Source: Burkholderia sp. 4M9327F10 (lineage in GTDB: Bacteria; Pseudomonadota; Gammaproteobacteria; Burkholderiales; Burkholderiaceae). Taken from it: DNA of 64,000 nt. Each line of letters starts with the position of its first letter. The stretch's first letter is position 1. The notes under the pieces were generated by a model. It saw only the letters and a list, made by a program, of their open reading frames with translations. It did no database searches and was not told the DNA's origin. Shown here piece by piece: positions 1 through 7,223 of the stretch. The translations under genes and the position numbers were made by a program. The stretch is from NCBI RefSeq assembly GCF_005503145.1, contig NZ_SCNV01000001.1:62001-126000 (forward strand), in the 5' to 3' direction.

Positions 1-353
1 ATGCGAAGCACACGATGCCGGTGCCGCTCGTCGCGCTTGCCACGCCGCGCGGGCTCGCGCTCGAGCGGATGGTCGTGCATCTGACGGTGCGGGCCGACTT
101 CGCCGAAGCACTGTCCGCCGGCGGTCTCGCGGGCGAGGACCAGCGCGGCCGCTTCTACGTGACGCTTGCGCCACCATCGGCGAAGAGCCGCACCGACGGC
201 GATGCGCCGCTGCGCGACAGCCAGAACATCGACATTGAAATGCAGTTCGCGGCGCTCGACCCGCCCGAAGCGATCATGCGCGTGATCGACGAATACACCC
301 ACCGTCTGCTGCCGCGCGCACGGCCCGGCGACGAGGAGAACTCCCATGCCTGA
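1..353 (+). CDS. DUF2589-family protein, left end cut by window
   Basis: The reading frame is open at the left edge (in frame from base 3), so the first visible Met at 15 is probably internal. The N-terminal pattern (PLVALATPRGLALERMVVHL) followed by a beta-rich middle and the closing NIDIEMQFAALDPPEAIMRVID resembles DUF2589, whose members begin with a hydrophobic 'P-L-hydrophobic-P' strand and end with a strand plus short helix. The function of DUF2589 is not established. Its stop overlaps the start of the lysozyme gene by 8 bases, so the two are translated together. There is no signal peptide in the visible part. The family call is from pattern memory; a profile search would settle it. Confidence 0.55.
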   Translation, partial: AKHTMPVPLVALATPRGLALERMVVHLTVRADFAEALSAGGLAGEDQRGRFYVTLAPPSAKSRTDGDAPLRDSQNIDIEMQFAALDPPEAIMRVIDEYTHRLLPRARPGDEENSHA

Positions 354-792
354 CCAACCCGAACGCACCGGTGCGCAAGGCATCGAGCTGATCAAGCAGT
401 TCGAGGGGCTGCGGCTCGCCCGCTACCTCGACGCGGTCGGCAAGCCCACCATAGGCTACGGCCACCTGATCCTGCCGCATGAGCGCTTCGCGGCGCCGAT
501 CACCGCGAGCGAAGCCGAAGCGCTGCTCAAGAAAGATCTGCGCAACGCCGAACTCGCGTTACGCAAGCTGGTGCGCGTGCCAATCACGCAGCAGCAGTTC
601 GACGCGCTGATGGCCTTTGTCTTCAACCTCGGCGCGGGACGGCTGCGTTCCTCGACCCTGCTGCGCTACCTGAATGCAGGAGCAGCCGCGCGCGCCGCCG
701 ACCAGTTTCTGGTCTGGAACAAGGCGGGCGGCAAACCGCTTGCGGGCCTCACGCGCCGCCGCCAGGCCGAACGCAAGCTGTTTCTCTCGTAG
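346..792 (+). CDS. Phage-type lysozyme (GH24 muramidase)
   Basis: 148 residues. The T4-lysozyme-type catalytic triad is intact with the exact family spacing: E20, D29 and T35 in 'FEGLRLARYLDAVGKPTIGYGH', then the helical lobe with 'QQQFDALMAFVFNLGAG' typical of phage endolysins. It should cleave the MurNAc-GlcNAc bond of peptidoglycan. There is no signal peptide or signal-anchor, so reaching the wall would need a holin, lysis or another export route. The start at 346 has a GAGGAG ribosome site and overlaps the end of the DUF2589 gene. Neighbours are not phage structural genes, so this is either a remnant or a lysozyme recruited into the adjacent uncharacterised cluster. Confidence 0.9.
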   Translation: MPDQPERTGAQGIELIKQFEGLRLARYLDAVGKPTIGYGHLILPHERFAAPITASEAEALLKKDLRNAELALRKLVRVPITQQQFDALMAFVFNLGAGRLRSSTLLRYLNAGAAARAADQFLVWNKAGGKPLAGLTRRRQAERKLFLS

Positions 793-887
793 CTGCGTCG
801 CGCAGGCCGCCCCCTTTGGGGGGCTTGCAGCCCTGTTGTCACCCGTCGCAGTCCTTTATAGCCATCCTTTCTCAAGGAGCCATCGTC

Positions 888-1406
888 ATGATTCCGTCAC
901 GTTGCGGCCGCCGCAGCCGTTTTCTGCACACGCTCTCCAGGGCGGCTCAAGCCGCCTTCCTCGCCGCCGCTGCAAATATCGCAATGGCCGCGGCGCCTGC
1001 TGATCCCGCTTCTCAAACTCCCGCGCCAACCTGCAGCGCGGAAGTCGCCGGCATCAACAGCGCGTTGCAAAACGCACGACAGCCAGCGTTATGCGAACGC
1101 TGCGCGGCACGGCTCGCGCAAACGCTAGGCAGTCTCTACGCAAATGGCGTGTTGCCGAACTTCTACCGGTCCGCGGACGGCGCCAACTGGGACGACCCGC
1201 AACGCCGGCCGTCGATGCTAAGCGGCCTGAGCCTTGCGCATATCGGCGACGGCAAGGATTTCGCCGCCGACATTGATAGCGGCTACGGACCGCGCGGCGT
1301 GCTCAGGTTGCGCTACAGCGCCGCCAACCAGCCGCTCGACGTGACAACCGATGACCACCGGGTGTCGATCCCCGTGACGTATTGCACGAGCAGCGACACG
1401 CGCTAG
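888..1406 (+). CDS. Exported hypothetical protein
   Basis: 172 residues from the ATG at 888, chosen because AAGGAG at 874-879 sits 8 bases ahead; an earlier in-frame start at 816 lacks such a site. Residues about 12-34 (LSRAAQAAFLAAAANIAMAA) look like a signal peptide with cleavage near AMAA. The mature part has several cysteines (CSAEVAG, CERCAARL, final YCTSS), fitting disulfides in the periplasm or outside. I do not recognise the family. The middle 'LPNFYRSADGANWDD' and 'LRLRYSAANQPLDVTT' suggest a small beta-rich domain. It lies between the lysozyme and the esterase on the same strand. Confidence 0.6.
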   Translation: MIPSRCGRRSRFLHTLSRAAQAAFLAAAANIAMAAAPADPASQTPAPTCSAEVAGINSALQNARQPALCERCAARLAQTLGSLYANGVLPNFYRSADGANWDDPQRRPSMLSGLSLAHIGDGKDFAADIDSGYGPRGVLRLRYSAANQPLDVTTDDHRVSIPVTYCTSSDTR

Positions 1407-1610
1407 CCGATGTGGCGGCCCGGTCTGCCTCAGTCGGCCAGCCGCCCAGCCGGGCCGTCTCGTCCAGGCCATCAGTCCTATACCTTCGACCCGGCCTTCC
1501 GCCCTATTCAACAGGTCCCGTTGCAAACGTACGCTGCAAGTGCGGCACAACACAGCACAAACAACCTGGCAGCCCTCACAGATACCTAACACGATGACAG
1601 GAGCAAAGGC

Positions 1611-2720
1611 ATGAATGCAGCCCCGCAGTTCAATGGAATGACCCGTCCACTTCCTCTCCCGGCACGGAGGCGCCTGCGCGCATGTCTTGCCGGGCTCGTA
1701 TGCGCACTCGCCGCAGCCGGTTATGCCCACGCTGCCGGCAGCCCGCCGCTGCCCGCCTTCGGCGCCGATCTGCAGCGCACGTCGGTATCGGGATTGTCCT
1801 CAGGTGCGTTCATGGCCGCGCAATTCGATGTGGCCTTCTCGACGCAACTGATCGGCGCCGGCATCGTCGCGGGTGGCGCCTTCCATTGCGCGGGCGAGTC
1901 GGAGTTCGTCACACCGGCGGTCGCTGCCGTCACGCTGTGCATGCAACCGCTTGGCGACGCGCCGGCCGCAGCCGGCGCATGGCGCGATGCGCGCCGTTAC
2001 GCGCAAGCCGGAAAAATCGACAACACCTCAGGTCTGCGCGATCAGCGCATCTATTTATTTAGTGGTGCAAAAGACACCATCGTATCGACGCGCGTGGTCG
2101 ATCAGGCGGAACAGTTTTACGAGCTTGCCCAGGTGCCGCGCGCCAACATCGAGTATCAGCGCAATGCCGACGCGGGCCATGCGCTGATCACCAACCGCCC
2201 CGAAGACTCGTCATGCGAAGCGAACAAAAGTCCGTTCATCAACAACTGCGGCTTCGAACAGTCACACGAAATCGTCCGCTGGATCTACGCGAAACCCGCC
2301 GCACCGCTCAATCCGCCCGCCGCGCAAGCAGGCGGCAAGCTGCTCGCTTTCGATCAGCGCGCCTTCGACCCCAGCGGGCGCGCCTCGCTCGCCGACACCG
2401 GTTATGTCTACGTGCCGGCCGAGTGTGAACACAGTGCCTGCGCGGTGCACGTGGTATTTCACGGCTGCGCGCAGAACGTGGACACCGTGGGCGAGCGCTT
2501 CGTGCGCGGCGCCGGCTACAACGAGATCGCCGATACCAACCGCCTCATCGTCGTCTATCCGCAGGTCGGCAGCAAGTCGGCCGTCAACCCGCTCAGTTGC
2601 TGGGACTTCTGGGGTTACACAAGCGCCGATCCGGAGCATCCCGACTTCTACACCCGTGAAGCGCCGCAGATGGCAGCGGTGATGAAGATGATCCAGCGTC
2701 TCGGCGAAGCGCGGCCGTAA
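1611..2720 (+). CDS. Secreted PHA-depolymerase-like esterase (type 2 catalytic domain)
   Basis: 369 residues. A signal peptide (hydrophobic stretch about residues 24-40, cleavage near YAHA|AGS) precedes an alpha/beta hydrolase. The lipase box is G61-L-S63-S-G65 in 'SVSGLSSGAFMAAQFDVAFS'; 'VVFHGCAQNVDTVGERFV' and 'VVYPQVG...CWDFWGY' are hallmarks of extracellular short-chain-length PHA depolymerases with the type 2 catalytic-domain order. It should hydrolyse poly-3-hydroxybutyrate or related esters outside the cytoplasm. A CAGGAG ribosome site lies 7 bases before the ATG. No substrate-binding or linker domain follows the catalytic domain, so action on oligomers or other esters is as likely as on crystalline polymer. 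Confidence 0.85.
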   Translation: MNAAPQFNGMTRPLPLPARRRLRACLAGLVCALAAAGYAHAAGSPPLPAFGADLQRTSVSGLSSGAFMAAQFDVAFSTQLIGAGIVAGGAFHCAGESEFVTPAVAAVTLCMQPLGDAPAAAGAWRDARRYAQAGKIDNTSGLRDQRIYLFSGAKDTIVSTRVVDQAEQFYELAQVPRANIEYQRNADAGHALITNRPEDSSCEANKSPFINNCGFEQSHEIVRWIYAKPAAPLNPPAAQAGGKLLAFDQRAFDPSGRASLADTGYVYVPAECEHSACAVHVVFHGCAQNVDTVGERFVRGAGYNEIADTNRLIVVYPQVGSKSAVNPLSCWDFWGYTSADPEHPDFYTREAPQMAAVMKMIQRLGEARP

Positions 2721-2795
2721 GCGCCGCCGCATCAACCACCTCAAGAGCCACACGCCCTTTCATCTCCAACCCGCAACCCAATACAAGGACCCGTC

Positions 2796-3335
2796 ATGCT
2801 TTCCTCGTTAATCGCGCAATGGGAAACCGCCAATCTCGCTGCCTTCGAGCTTCTCGGCAAAGTCGTTACGCAGTCGGCCAATCCGGCAGGACTGCCGGGC
2901 GCAGTCACCGATGCCGGCGCCTGGCGTGCGTTCGCACGCACCGCATTGCAAGCCGGCCAGCGCTACGCAACCGTATGCCAGTCCGCACTCGACGAAAGCT
3001 GGCGCGAGCAGCGCGACCGGCTGGCGCTGAAGGACACCGCGGCGGCCGTCAAGCAGCTCGCCACGCTGAATGCCGATCTTGCCACCCGCATCGCACAGGG
3101 TCACATGCAGCATGCCGGCGCACTCGCCGATGCCGCCGCGCAGTACCTCGACGATCTGTCCCACACCCGCGGCGTATCGGACCTCGCGATGGCGTTCGGC
3201 AAGTTTTCCGGCGACGTGCAGGCGCAAAGCCGCGCGCATGCCATGCACATCGCGGCGCTCGCGGGCGGTGTCGTCCCCGCCCTCGCGCAATGGGCCGACA
3301 CGAATCTCACTGACGATACGGAGCGCGCGTCGTGA
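2796..3335 (+). CDS. Phasin-like helical protein
   Basis: 179 residues, almost entirely predicted amphipathic helix, rich in Ala and Gln ('MLSSLIAQWETANLAAFELLGK', 'AAAVKQLATLNADLATRIAQG'). No signal peptide and no membrane segment. Helical, Ala-rich proteins of this size near PHA genes are usually phasins that coat PHB granules, and the upstream esterase is PHA-depolymerase-like; this assignment is an inference from composition and context, not from a diagnostic motif. Its TGA stop overlaps the GTG start of the next gene (GTGA), so it is translationally coupled to the tandem paralogue cluster. An AAGGA ribosome site precedes the ATG. Confidence 0.5.
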   Translation: MLSSLIAQWETANLAAFELLGKVVTQSANPAGLPGAVTDAGAWRAFARTALQAGQRYATVCQSALDESWREQRDRLALKDTAAAVKQLATLNADLATRIAQGHMQHAGALADAAAQYLDDLSHTRGVSDLAMAFGKFSGDVQAQSRAHAMHIAALAGGVVPALAQWADTNLTDDTERAS

Positions 3336-3973
3336 ACATCCACCTGACCTTCATTAACCGCTCGAACGATTGCGGCGGCAGCGAAGTCGTGCTGTTCCAG
3401 CGCAACGTCGTCCCCGATCTCGACGAGCTCGCCATTGCGTGGAAGGTGATCCGCTATTGCGGGCGTGATTGCATTCACCCGTTTGTGTTTTCGACCGCAC
3501 TCGAGATCGCATTGGGCGACGACCACGGCAACTTCTCGCCGAGAGTCGCCGCGCAGGCTGGCGAGCGCTTCGTGGTGAACGCCCATCCCAGCGGGCGCGG
3601 CCGGCTCGTGCCCGACGCCGCGGGAGCCAGCGGTGCAGACGGCGCCGGCAGCGGCGCGGATATCCAGGTCGTCAACCGGCTTCCACGCGGCGCCGTCAAC
3701 GTCAACGCTTTTAGCTCGGGAAAGCTGATCGCCGCGAAACAGGCCGTCGCGCCCGGGCAGAAAGCGGAGTTCCGCTTCACCCCCGCGCTCTGGATCGCCG
3801 TCGCTTCGCAGGTACAGGAAAGCCGTGCGCTGAGCTCGGCGGTGATGTCGAGTGACAGCACGCTGCTGCAGCTTGGCGGCATCGCCGCGGCGGACATCGT
3901 GATGTCGGGCGGCGGCAGCGACGCGCAGGCGCAGCCGTTCAGCTTCGCGCTCGAAAACGTGGTTCACCTCTAG
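3332..3973 (+). CDS. Uncharacterised tandem-paralogue protein A
   Basis: 213 residues from a GTG that overlaps the upstream stop codon. It shares a framework with the next two genes: 'NIHLTFINRSND', 'ELAIAWKVIRYCG', 'HPFVF', 'APGQKAEFRFTPALWIAVASQ', 'GIAAADIVMSGGG'. It is the most divergent of the three, with extra Cys residues (DCGG, CGRDC) and a Gly/Ala-rich insert near residues 95-110. No signal peptide or membrane segment; alternating hydrophobic pattern suggests a beta sandwich. I do not recognise the family. Tight coupling to the phasin-like gene suggests a shared function, perhaps at a granule or particle surface, which is speculation. Confidence 0.75.
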   Translation: MNIHLTFINRSNDCGGSEVVLFQRNVVPDLDELAIAWKVIRYCGRDCIHPFVFSTALEIALGDDHGNFSPRVAAQAGERFVVNAHPSGRGRLVPDAAGASGADGAGSGADIQVVNRLPRGAVNVNAFSSGKLIAAKQAVAPGQKAEFRFTPALWIAVASQVQESRALSSAVMSSDSTLLQLGGIAAADIVMSGGGSDAQAQPFSFALENVVHL

Positions 3974-4099
3974 CGCATGACGCCGCCCGCGCAACGCGGG
4001 TCCCCTTCCGGTTTCGTTCGACGGCCTGTTCGCGAGGACAGGCCGGTGGCAAGGTACGCGGCAAACCGATTGCCGTTTTCTCAACTCAGGAGCAAACAA

Positions 4100-4717
4100 G
4101 TGGATATCCAGCTGAATTTCATCAACCGTTCCAACGATGCGAACAACTCGAGCATCGTGATCTTCCAGAAAAACGTCGCAACCGATTTCGACGAACTGGC
4201 GATTGCGTGGAAAGTGATTCGCAACTGCGGCCAGGGCGACAACCATCCGTTCAAGTTTCCGATGACGATGACCGTCAGCGCGAGCGACAGCTATGGCAAC
4301 TACATGCCGCAGCAGAACGCGACCAACGGCCAGGTGTTTCAGGTCGTGCGCTCGACCTCGGGCGACGTGCTCACGCTCGCCACGGAGCCGGGCAACAGTT
4401 CCGAAGTCCAGGTGCGCAACGACCTGGCAAGCGGCGCGGCGAACGCCACCATCTACAAGGACGGCTCGCCGCTCGCGACCAAGACCTCGATCGCCCCGGG
4501 CCAGAAAGCCGTGTTCCAGTTCAAGCCGACGCTGTGGATCGGTGTCGCGTCGCAAATCGAGCAGGGCGCGCTGCTGAATTCGGCGGTGATCTCCGACATC
4601 AACACCGAGCTGTCGCTGCTCGGCATTGCCAGCGCCGACATTGTGCTGACGGGTGGCGGACCCGGCCCGCGCTCGCTGCCGTTCACGTTCCGGCTCGAAC
4701 GCGTCGTGATGGCCTAA
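4100..4717 (+). CDS. Uncharacterised tandem-paralogue protein B
   Basis: 205 residues from GTG at 4100, preferred over the ATG at 3977 because CAGGAGC stands 7 bases ahead and the resulting N-terminus (VDIQLNFINRSNDANNSSIV) matches the starts of both paralogues. Residues 'TDFDELAIAWKVI', 'HPFKFPMTMTVSASDS', 'YMPQQNA', 'PGQKAVFQFKPTLWIGVASQ' and 'SVISDINTELSLLGIASADI'-like stretches are nearly the same in protein C. Cytosolic, beta-rich and of unknown function. The about 125 bases before it hold an inverted repeat (CCTGTTCGCGAGGACAGG) that may separate its expression from gene A. Confidence 0.75.
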   Translation: MDIQLNFINRSNDANNSSIVIFQKNVATDFDELAIAWKVIRNCGQGDNHPFKFPMTMTVSASDSYGNYMPQQNATNGQVFQVVRSTSGDVLTLATEPGNSSEVQVRNDLASGAANATIYKDGSPLATKTSIAPGQKAVFQFKPTLWIGVASQIEQGALLNSAVISDINTELSLLGIASADIVLTGGGPGPRSLPFTFRLERVVMA

Positions 4718-4790
4718 GGCATACGCTCAGGCACACACCGGCGGCAGCCGCCCGGCTGCCGCCCCTCCTACCAATCAGAAAGGGTCTGTC

Positions 4791-5408
4791 ATGGACATCA
4801 AGCTTAACTTCATCAATCTGTCGAACGACGCCAACAACAGCCAGATTGTGATCTTCCAGAAGAACGTCTCCACCGACTTCGACGAACTGGCGATCGCATG
4901 GAAGGTCATCAGCAACTGCGGACGCGGCGACAACCACCCGTTCGTGTTTCCGATGCGCACCACGCTTTCCGCCAGCGACTCGGACGGCAACTACATGCCG
5001 CAGAAGCTCGCGCAGAACGGCGAAATGTTCAGCGTGTCGCGCGTCGCCTCGGGCAATGTGCTGTCGCTCGCCGGCGCCTCGCCGAGCTCGCGAGAGATCC
5101 AGTTGCGCAACGATCTGCGCACGGGCGCGATCACCGCGTCGGTGTTCAAGGACAGCCGCCTGCTCGCGCACAAGACCGGCATCGTGCCGGGACAGAAAGC
5201 GGTGTTCGAGTTCAAGCCGACGCTATGGATCGGCACCGCGTCGCAGATCGAGCAGGGCAAGGTCATGAACTCCGCGGTGCTCTCCGACATCAATACGGAG
5301 CTCTCGCTGCTCGGCATCGCACGCGCCGACATTGTCATGACGGGCGGCGGCGCCGGCACCAGCGCCGTGTCGTATCAGTTCAAGCTCGTGAACGTGGTGA
5401 TGGGTTGA
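4791..5408 (+). CDS. Uncharacterised tandem-paralogue protein C
   Basis: 205 residues, the same length as protein B and closely similar along the whole chain: 'MDIKLNFINLSNDANNSQIV', 'STDFDELAIAWKVISNCG', 'GDNHPFVFPM', 'PGQKAVFEFKPTLWIG', 'INTELSLLGIARADIVMTGG'. The start has GAAAGG 7 bases ahead. It ends the run and is followed by a strong hairpin at 5441-5470. Three adjacent copies, two of them close, point to recent tandem duplication with retention, which usually means dosage or multimer assembly. No known domain recognised. Confidence 0.75.
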   Translation: MDIKLNFINLSNDANNSQIVIFQKNVSTDFDELAIAWKVISNCGRGDNHPFVFPMRTTLSASDSDGNYMPQKLAQNGEMFSVSRVASGNVLSLAGASPSSREIQLRNDLRTGAITASVFKDSRLLAHKTGIVPGQKAVFEFKPTLWIGTASQIEQGKVMNSAVLSDINTELSLLGIARADIVMTGGGAGTSAVSYQFKLVNVVMG

Positions 5409-5440
5409 GCCACGCCTGAGCAACGCGTGGCGCTATCACA

Positions 5441-5470
5441 GGGGCGGCCCGGGGCTTTGCGGGCCGCCCC
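5441..5470. terminator. Hairpin terminator between convergent genes
   Basis: Perfect 10-bp stem GGGGCGGCCC / GGGCCGCCCC with a 10-base loop (GGGGCTTTGC). It stands between protein C (plus) and the LysR gene (minus), so it can serve both strands. There is no T-run, so efficiency is uncertain. Confidence 0.65.
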
Positions 5471-5494
5471 GTGCGCCGGCACCCGCAGCGCCTT

Positions 5495-6406
5495 TCAGGC
5501 CACCTGCGTCCCTACATGCGAGCGCAACACATCTACAAACGCCCGCACCTTCGCGGACGGATAACGGGCCGGCGGAAACAGCGCATGAATTCCCGCAGGC
5601 GGCGAAGCCCAATCGGGCAGCAGGCGAATCAGGCGCCCCGCCGCAACATCTTCGCCCACCGAAAAATTCGTCAGGAATGCCACACCGCCACCCGCCAGCG
5701 TGGCCGCCCGGCAAGCCGGCGCGGTATCCGCAAGAAATCCGGGGGCAAACCGCACGGTCTGCTTCCTGCCGCGCGAATTCTCCAGCGACATCGTCAACGG
5801 CTTCGGCAACACCGCCGTCCCCACAAACGGCATACCGGTCAGAGCCGCCGGCGTAGCGGGTTCCCCCCAGGCGGCGACGAACTCCGGACTCGCGACCACC
5901 CAGCGCACATAGCTGCTGATCTTCACCGCCCGATGGCTCGAATCGGCGAGCCGTCCCACCCGGATCGCCACATCCACGCCCTCGGCCAGCAGATTCACCA
6001 GCCGGTCGTTCGCCACCAGTTCGATCGACAACTCCGGATGCGCCTGCCGCAGCGCCACCAGCGCCGGCGCAACCACCATGGAGCCGTAATCCACCGGCGT
6101 CGCGACCCGCAGCGTGCCGCGTAACGTACCGCCACCTTCTTCCACTACCTGCAGCGCTTCGTCAGCAATACTTATTATCTGCCGACTCGCTTCATAGAAC
6201 GCCCGGCCCGCCTCGGTAACGCTGACGCGCCGCGTGGTACGCACCAGCAGGCTCGCGCCCACCTCCGCCTCGAGCCGCTGCATATGCGTGCTGACCATGG
6301 TCTTGGCAATGCCGAGCCGTTCGGCCGCTGCCGTCAGCGATCCCGCCTCGACCACCGCCACGAAAACCGCCAGCCGGTTGAGATTCACATCGCTCGCGCT
6401 AGCCAT
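5495..6406 (-). CDS. LysR-family transcriptional regulator
   Basis: 303 residues from ATG at 6406; a GTG at 6418 is an alternative. The N-terminal winged HTH is clear: 'NLNRLAVFVAVVEAGSLTAAA' then 'ERLGIAKTMVSTHMQRLEAEVG'. The rest is the LysR effector domain (SGT-like start 'GTLRVATPVDYGSMVVAPALV' and 'LVNLLAEGVDVAIRVG'). It is divergent from the GST gene, and a dyad in the 125-bp gap (6421-6457) is a plausible joint binding site. It most likely autoregulates and controls the GST and the fused oxidoreductase. Inducer unknown. Confidence 0.9.
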   Translation of the reverse strand: MASASDVNLNRLAVFVAVVEAGSLTAAAERLGIAKTMVSTHMQRLEAEVGASLLVRTTRRVSVTEAGRAFYEASRQIISIADEALQVVEEGGGTLRGTLRVATPVDYGSMVVAPALVALRQAHPELSIELVANDRLVNLLAEGVDVAIRVGRLADSSHRAVKISSYVRWVVASPEFVAAWGEPATPAALTGMPFVGTAVLPKPLTMSLENSRGRKQTVRFAPGFLADTAPACRAATLAGGGVAFLTNFSVGEDVAAGRLIRLLPDWASPPAGIHALFPPARYPSAKVRAFVDVLRSHVGTQVA

Positions 6407-6420
6407 TCGATTGTCCACTT

Positions 6421-6457
6421 TGAGAGGAAAGAGTAATCATGATTATCCACCTTCTCA
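6421..6457. promoter_or_regulatory. Candidate LysR operator
   Basis: A perfect 12-bp palindrome TAATCATGATTA (6434-6445) lies inside outer arms TGAGA (6421-6425) and TCTCA (6453-6457), centred within one base of each other. The site lies between the divergent lysR and GST starts and contains T-N11-A type spacing, as expected for a LysR box. Confidence 0.5.
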
Positions 6458-6530
6458 GGTCAGTCCGCGGGGCATATGCTGGCCTCACCTACCCACTGAC
6501 CTATTGTCACTTTGCTTTCAGGAGCGCTCG

Positions 6531-7178
6531 ATGTCCTCTGCCAGGCCCACCCAACCGATCCGGCTGCATACCACCGCGCTGTCCGGCCACGGTCATCGCG
6601 TCAAGCTGTTCCTGACCATGCTCGATCTGCCGTTCACGGTGATCGGGCTGGACATGAAGGCCGGCGACAACCGCAGGCCGGAACATCTCGCGCTCAACCC
6701 GTTCGGCGAAGTGCCTGTGATCGAAGACGGCGAGATCGTGCTGAGCGATTCGAACGCAATCCTCGTCTACCTGGCGCGCCAATACGGCGATGCATCGTGG
6801 TTACCTCAGGACCCGCTGGGCGCCGCCGCCGTGCAGCGCTGGCTTTCGCTTGCCGCGGGCAAGATCGCCTACGGTCCTTGTGCCGCGCGTCTCGTGACTG
6901 TTTTCGGCGCGCCGCATCACCTGGAGACGGCGCAAAAGATTGCGGTCGCGCTGTTCAAGGTGCTCGACGCCGAGTTGAGCGACAAGGCGTTCGCAATCGG
7001 CGCAACGCCGACGATTGCGGACATTGCCGCTCATTCCTATATCGCGCACGCCCCCGAAGGCGGTGTTTCGCTCGAGCCGTATCCGCATATCCGCGCATGG
7101 CTCAAGCGCGTCGAAGCGCTGCCGCGCTTTGTGCCAATGCGCACCAGCAAGGCCGGCCTGCTAGCCGAAGCTGAATAG
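6531..7178 (+). CDS. Glutathione S-transferase family protein
   Basis: 215 residues from ATG at 6531 with CAGGAGC 6 bases ahead. The N-terminal thioredoxin-like domain has 'RLHTTALSGHGHRVKLFLTML' and the GST signature 'NPFGEVPVIEDGEIVLSDSNAILVYLARQYG' pattern (cis-Pro followed by the E/D-S glutathione contact). The helical C-terminal domain has 'AFAIGATPTIADIAAHSYI', the N-capping box. It should bind glutathione and conjugate or reduce small electrophiles. It is followed 45 bases later by the PNPOx/FNR/ferredoxin fusion and probably forms a LysR-controlled detoxification or redox unit with it. Confidence 0.9.
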   Translation: MSSARPTQPIRLHTTALSGHGHRVKLFLTMLDLPFTVIGLDMKAGDNRRPEHLALNPFGEVPVIEDGEIVLSDSNAILVYLARQYGDASWLPQDPLGAAAVQRWLSLAAGKIAYGPCAARLVTVFGAPHHLETAQKIAVALFKVLDAELSDKAFAIGATPTIADIAAHSYIAHAPEGGVSLEPYPHIRAWLKRVEALPRFVPMRTSKAGLLAEAE

Positions 7179-7223
7179 CTTCGCCACGCACGCCGCCTGC
7201 CCTGAGCATCTAGCGAGGCCATC

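Noticed and set aside
346..792. Prophage call for the left end
   Set aside because: Only one phage-type gene (lysozyme) is visible; no capsid, tail, integrase or attachment site.
1218..1730. Minus-strand ORF of 170 codons
   Set aside because: Antisense to the exported protein and to the start of the esterase; no ribosome site or domain.
3101..4555. Minus-strand ORF of 484 codons across the tandem paralogues
   Set aside because: Antisense shadow: Arg/His-rich and without a ribosome site, while the plus-strand genes are conserved among themselves.
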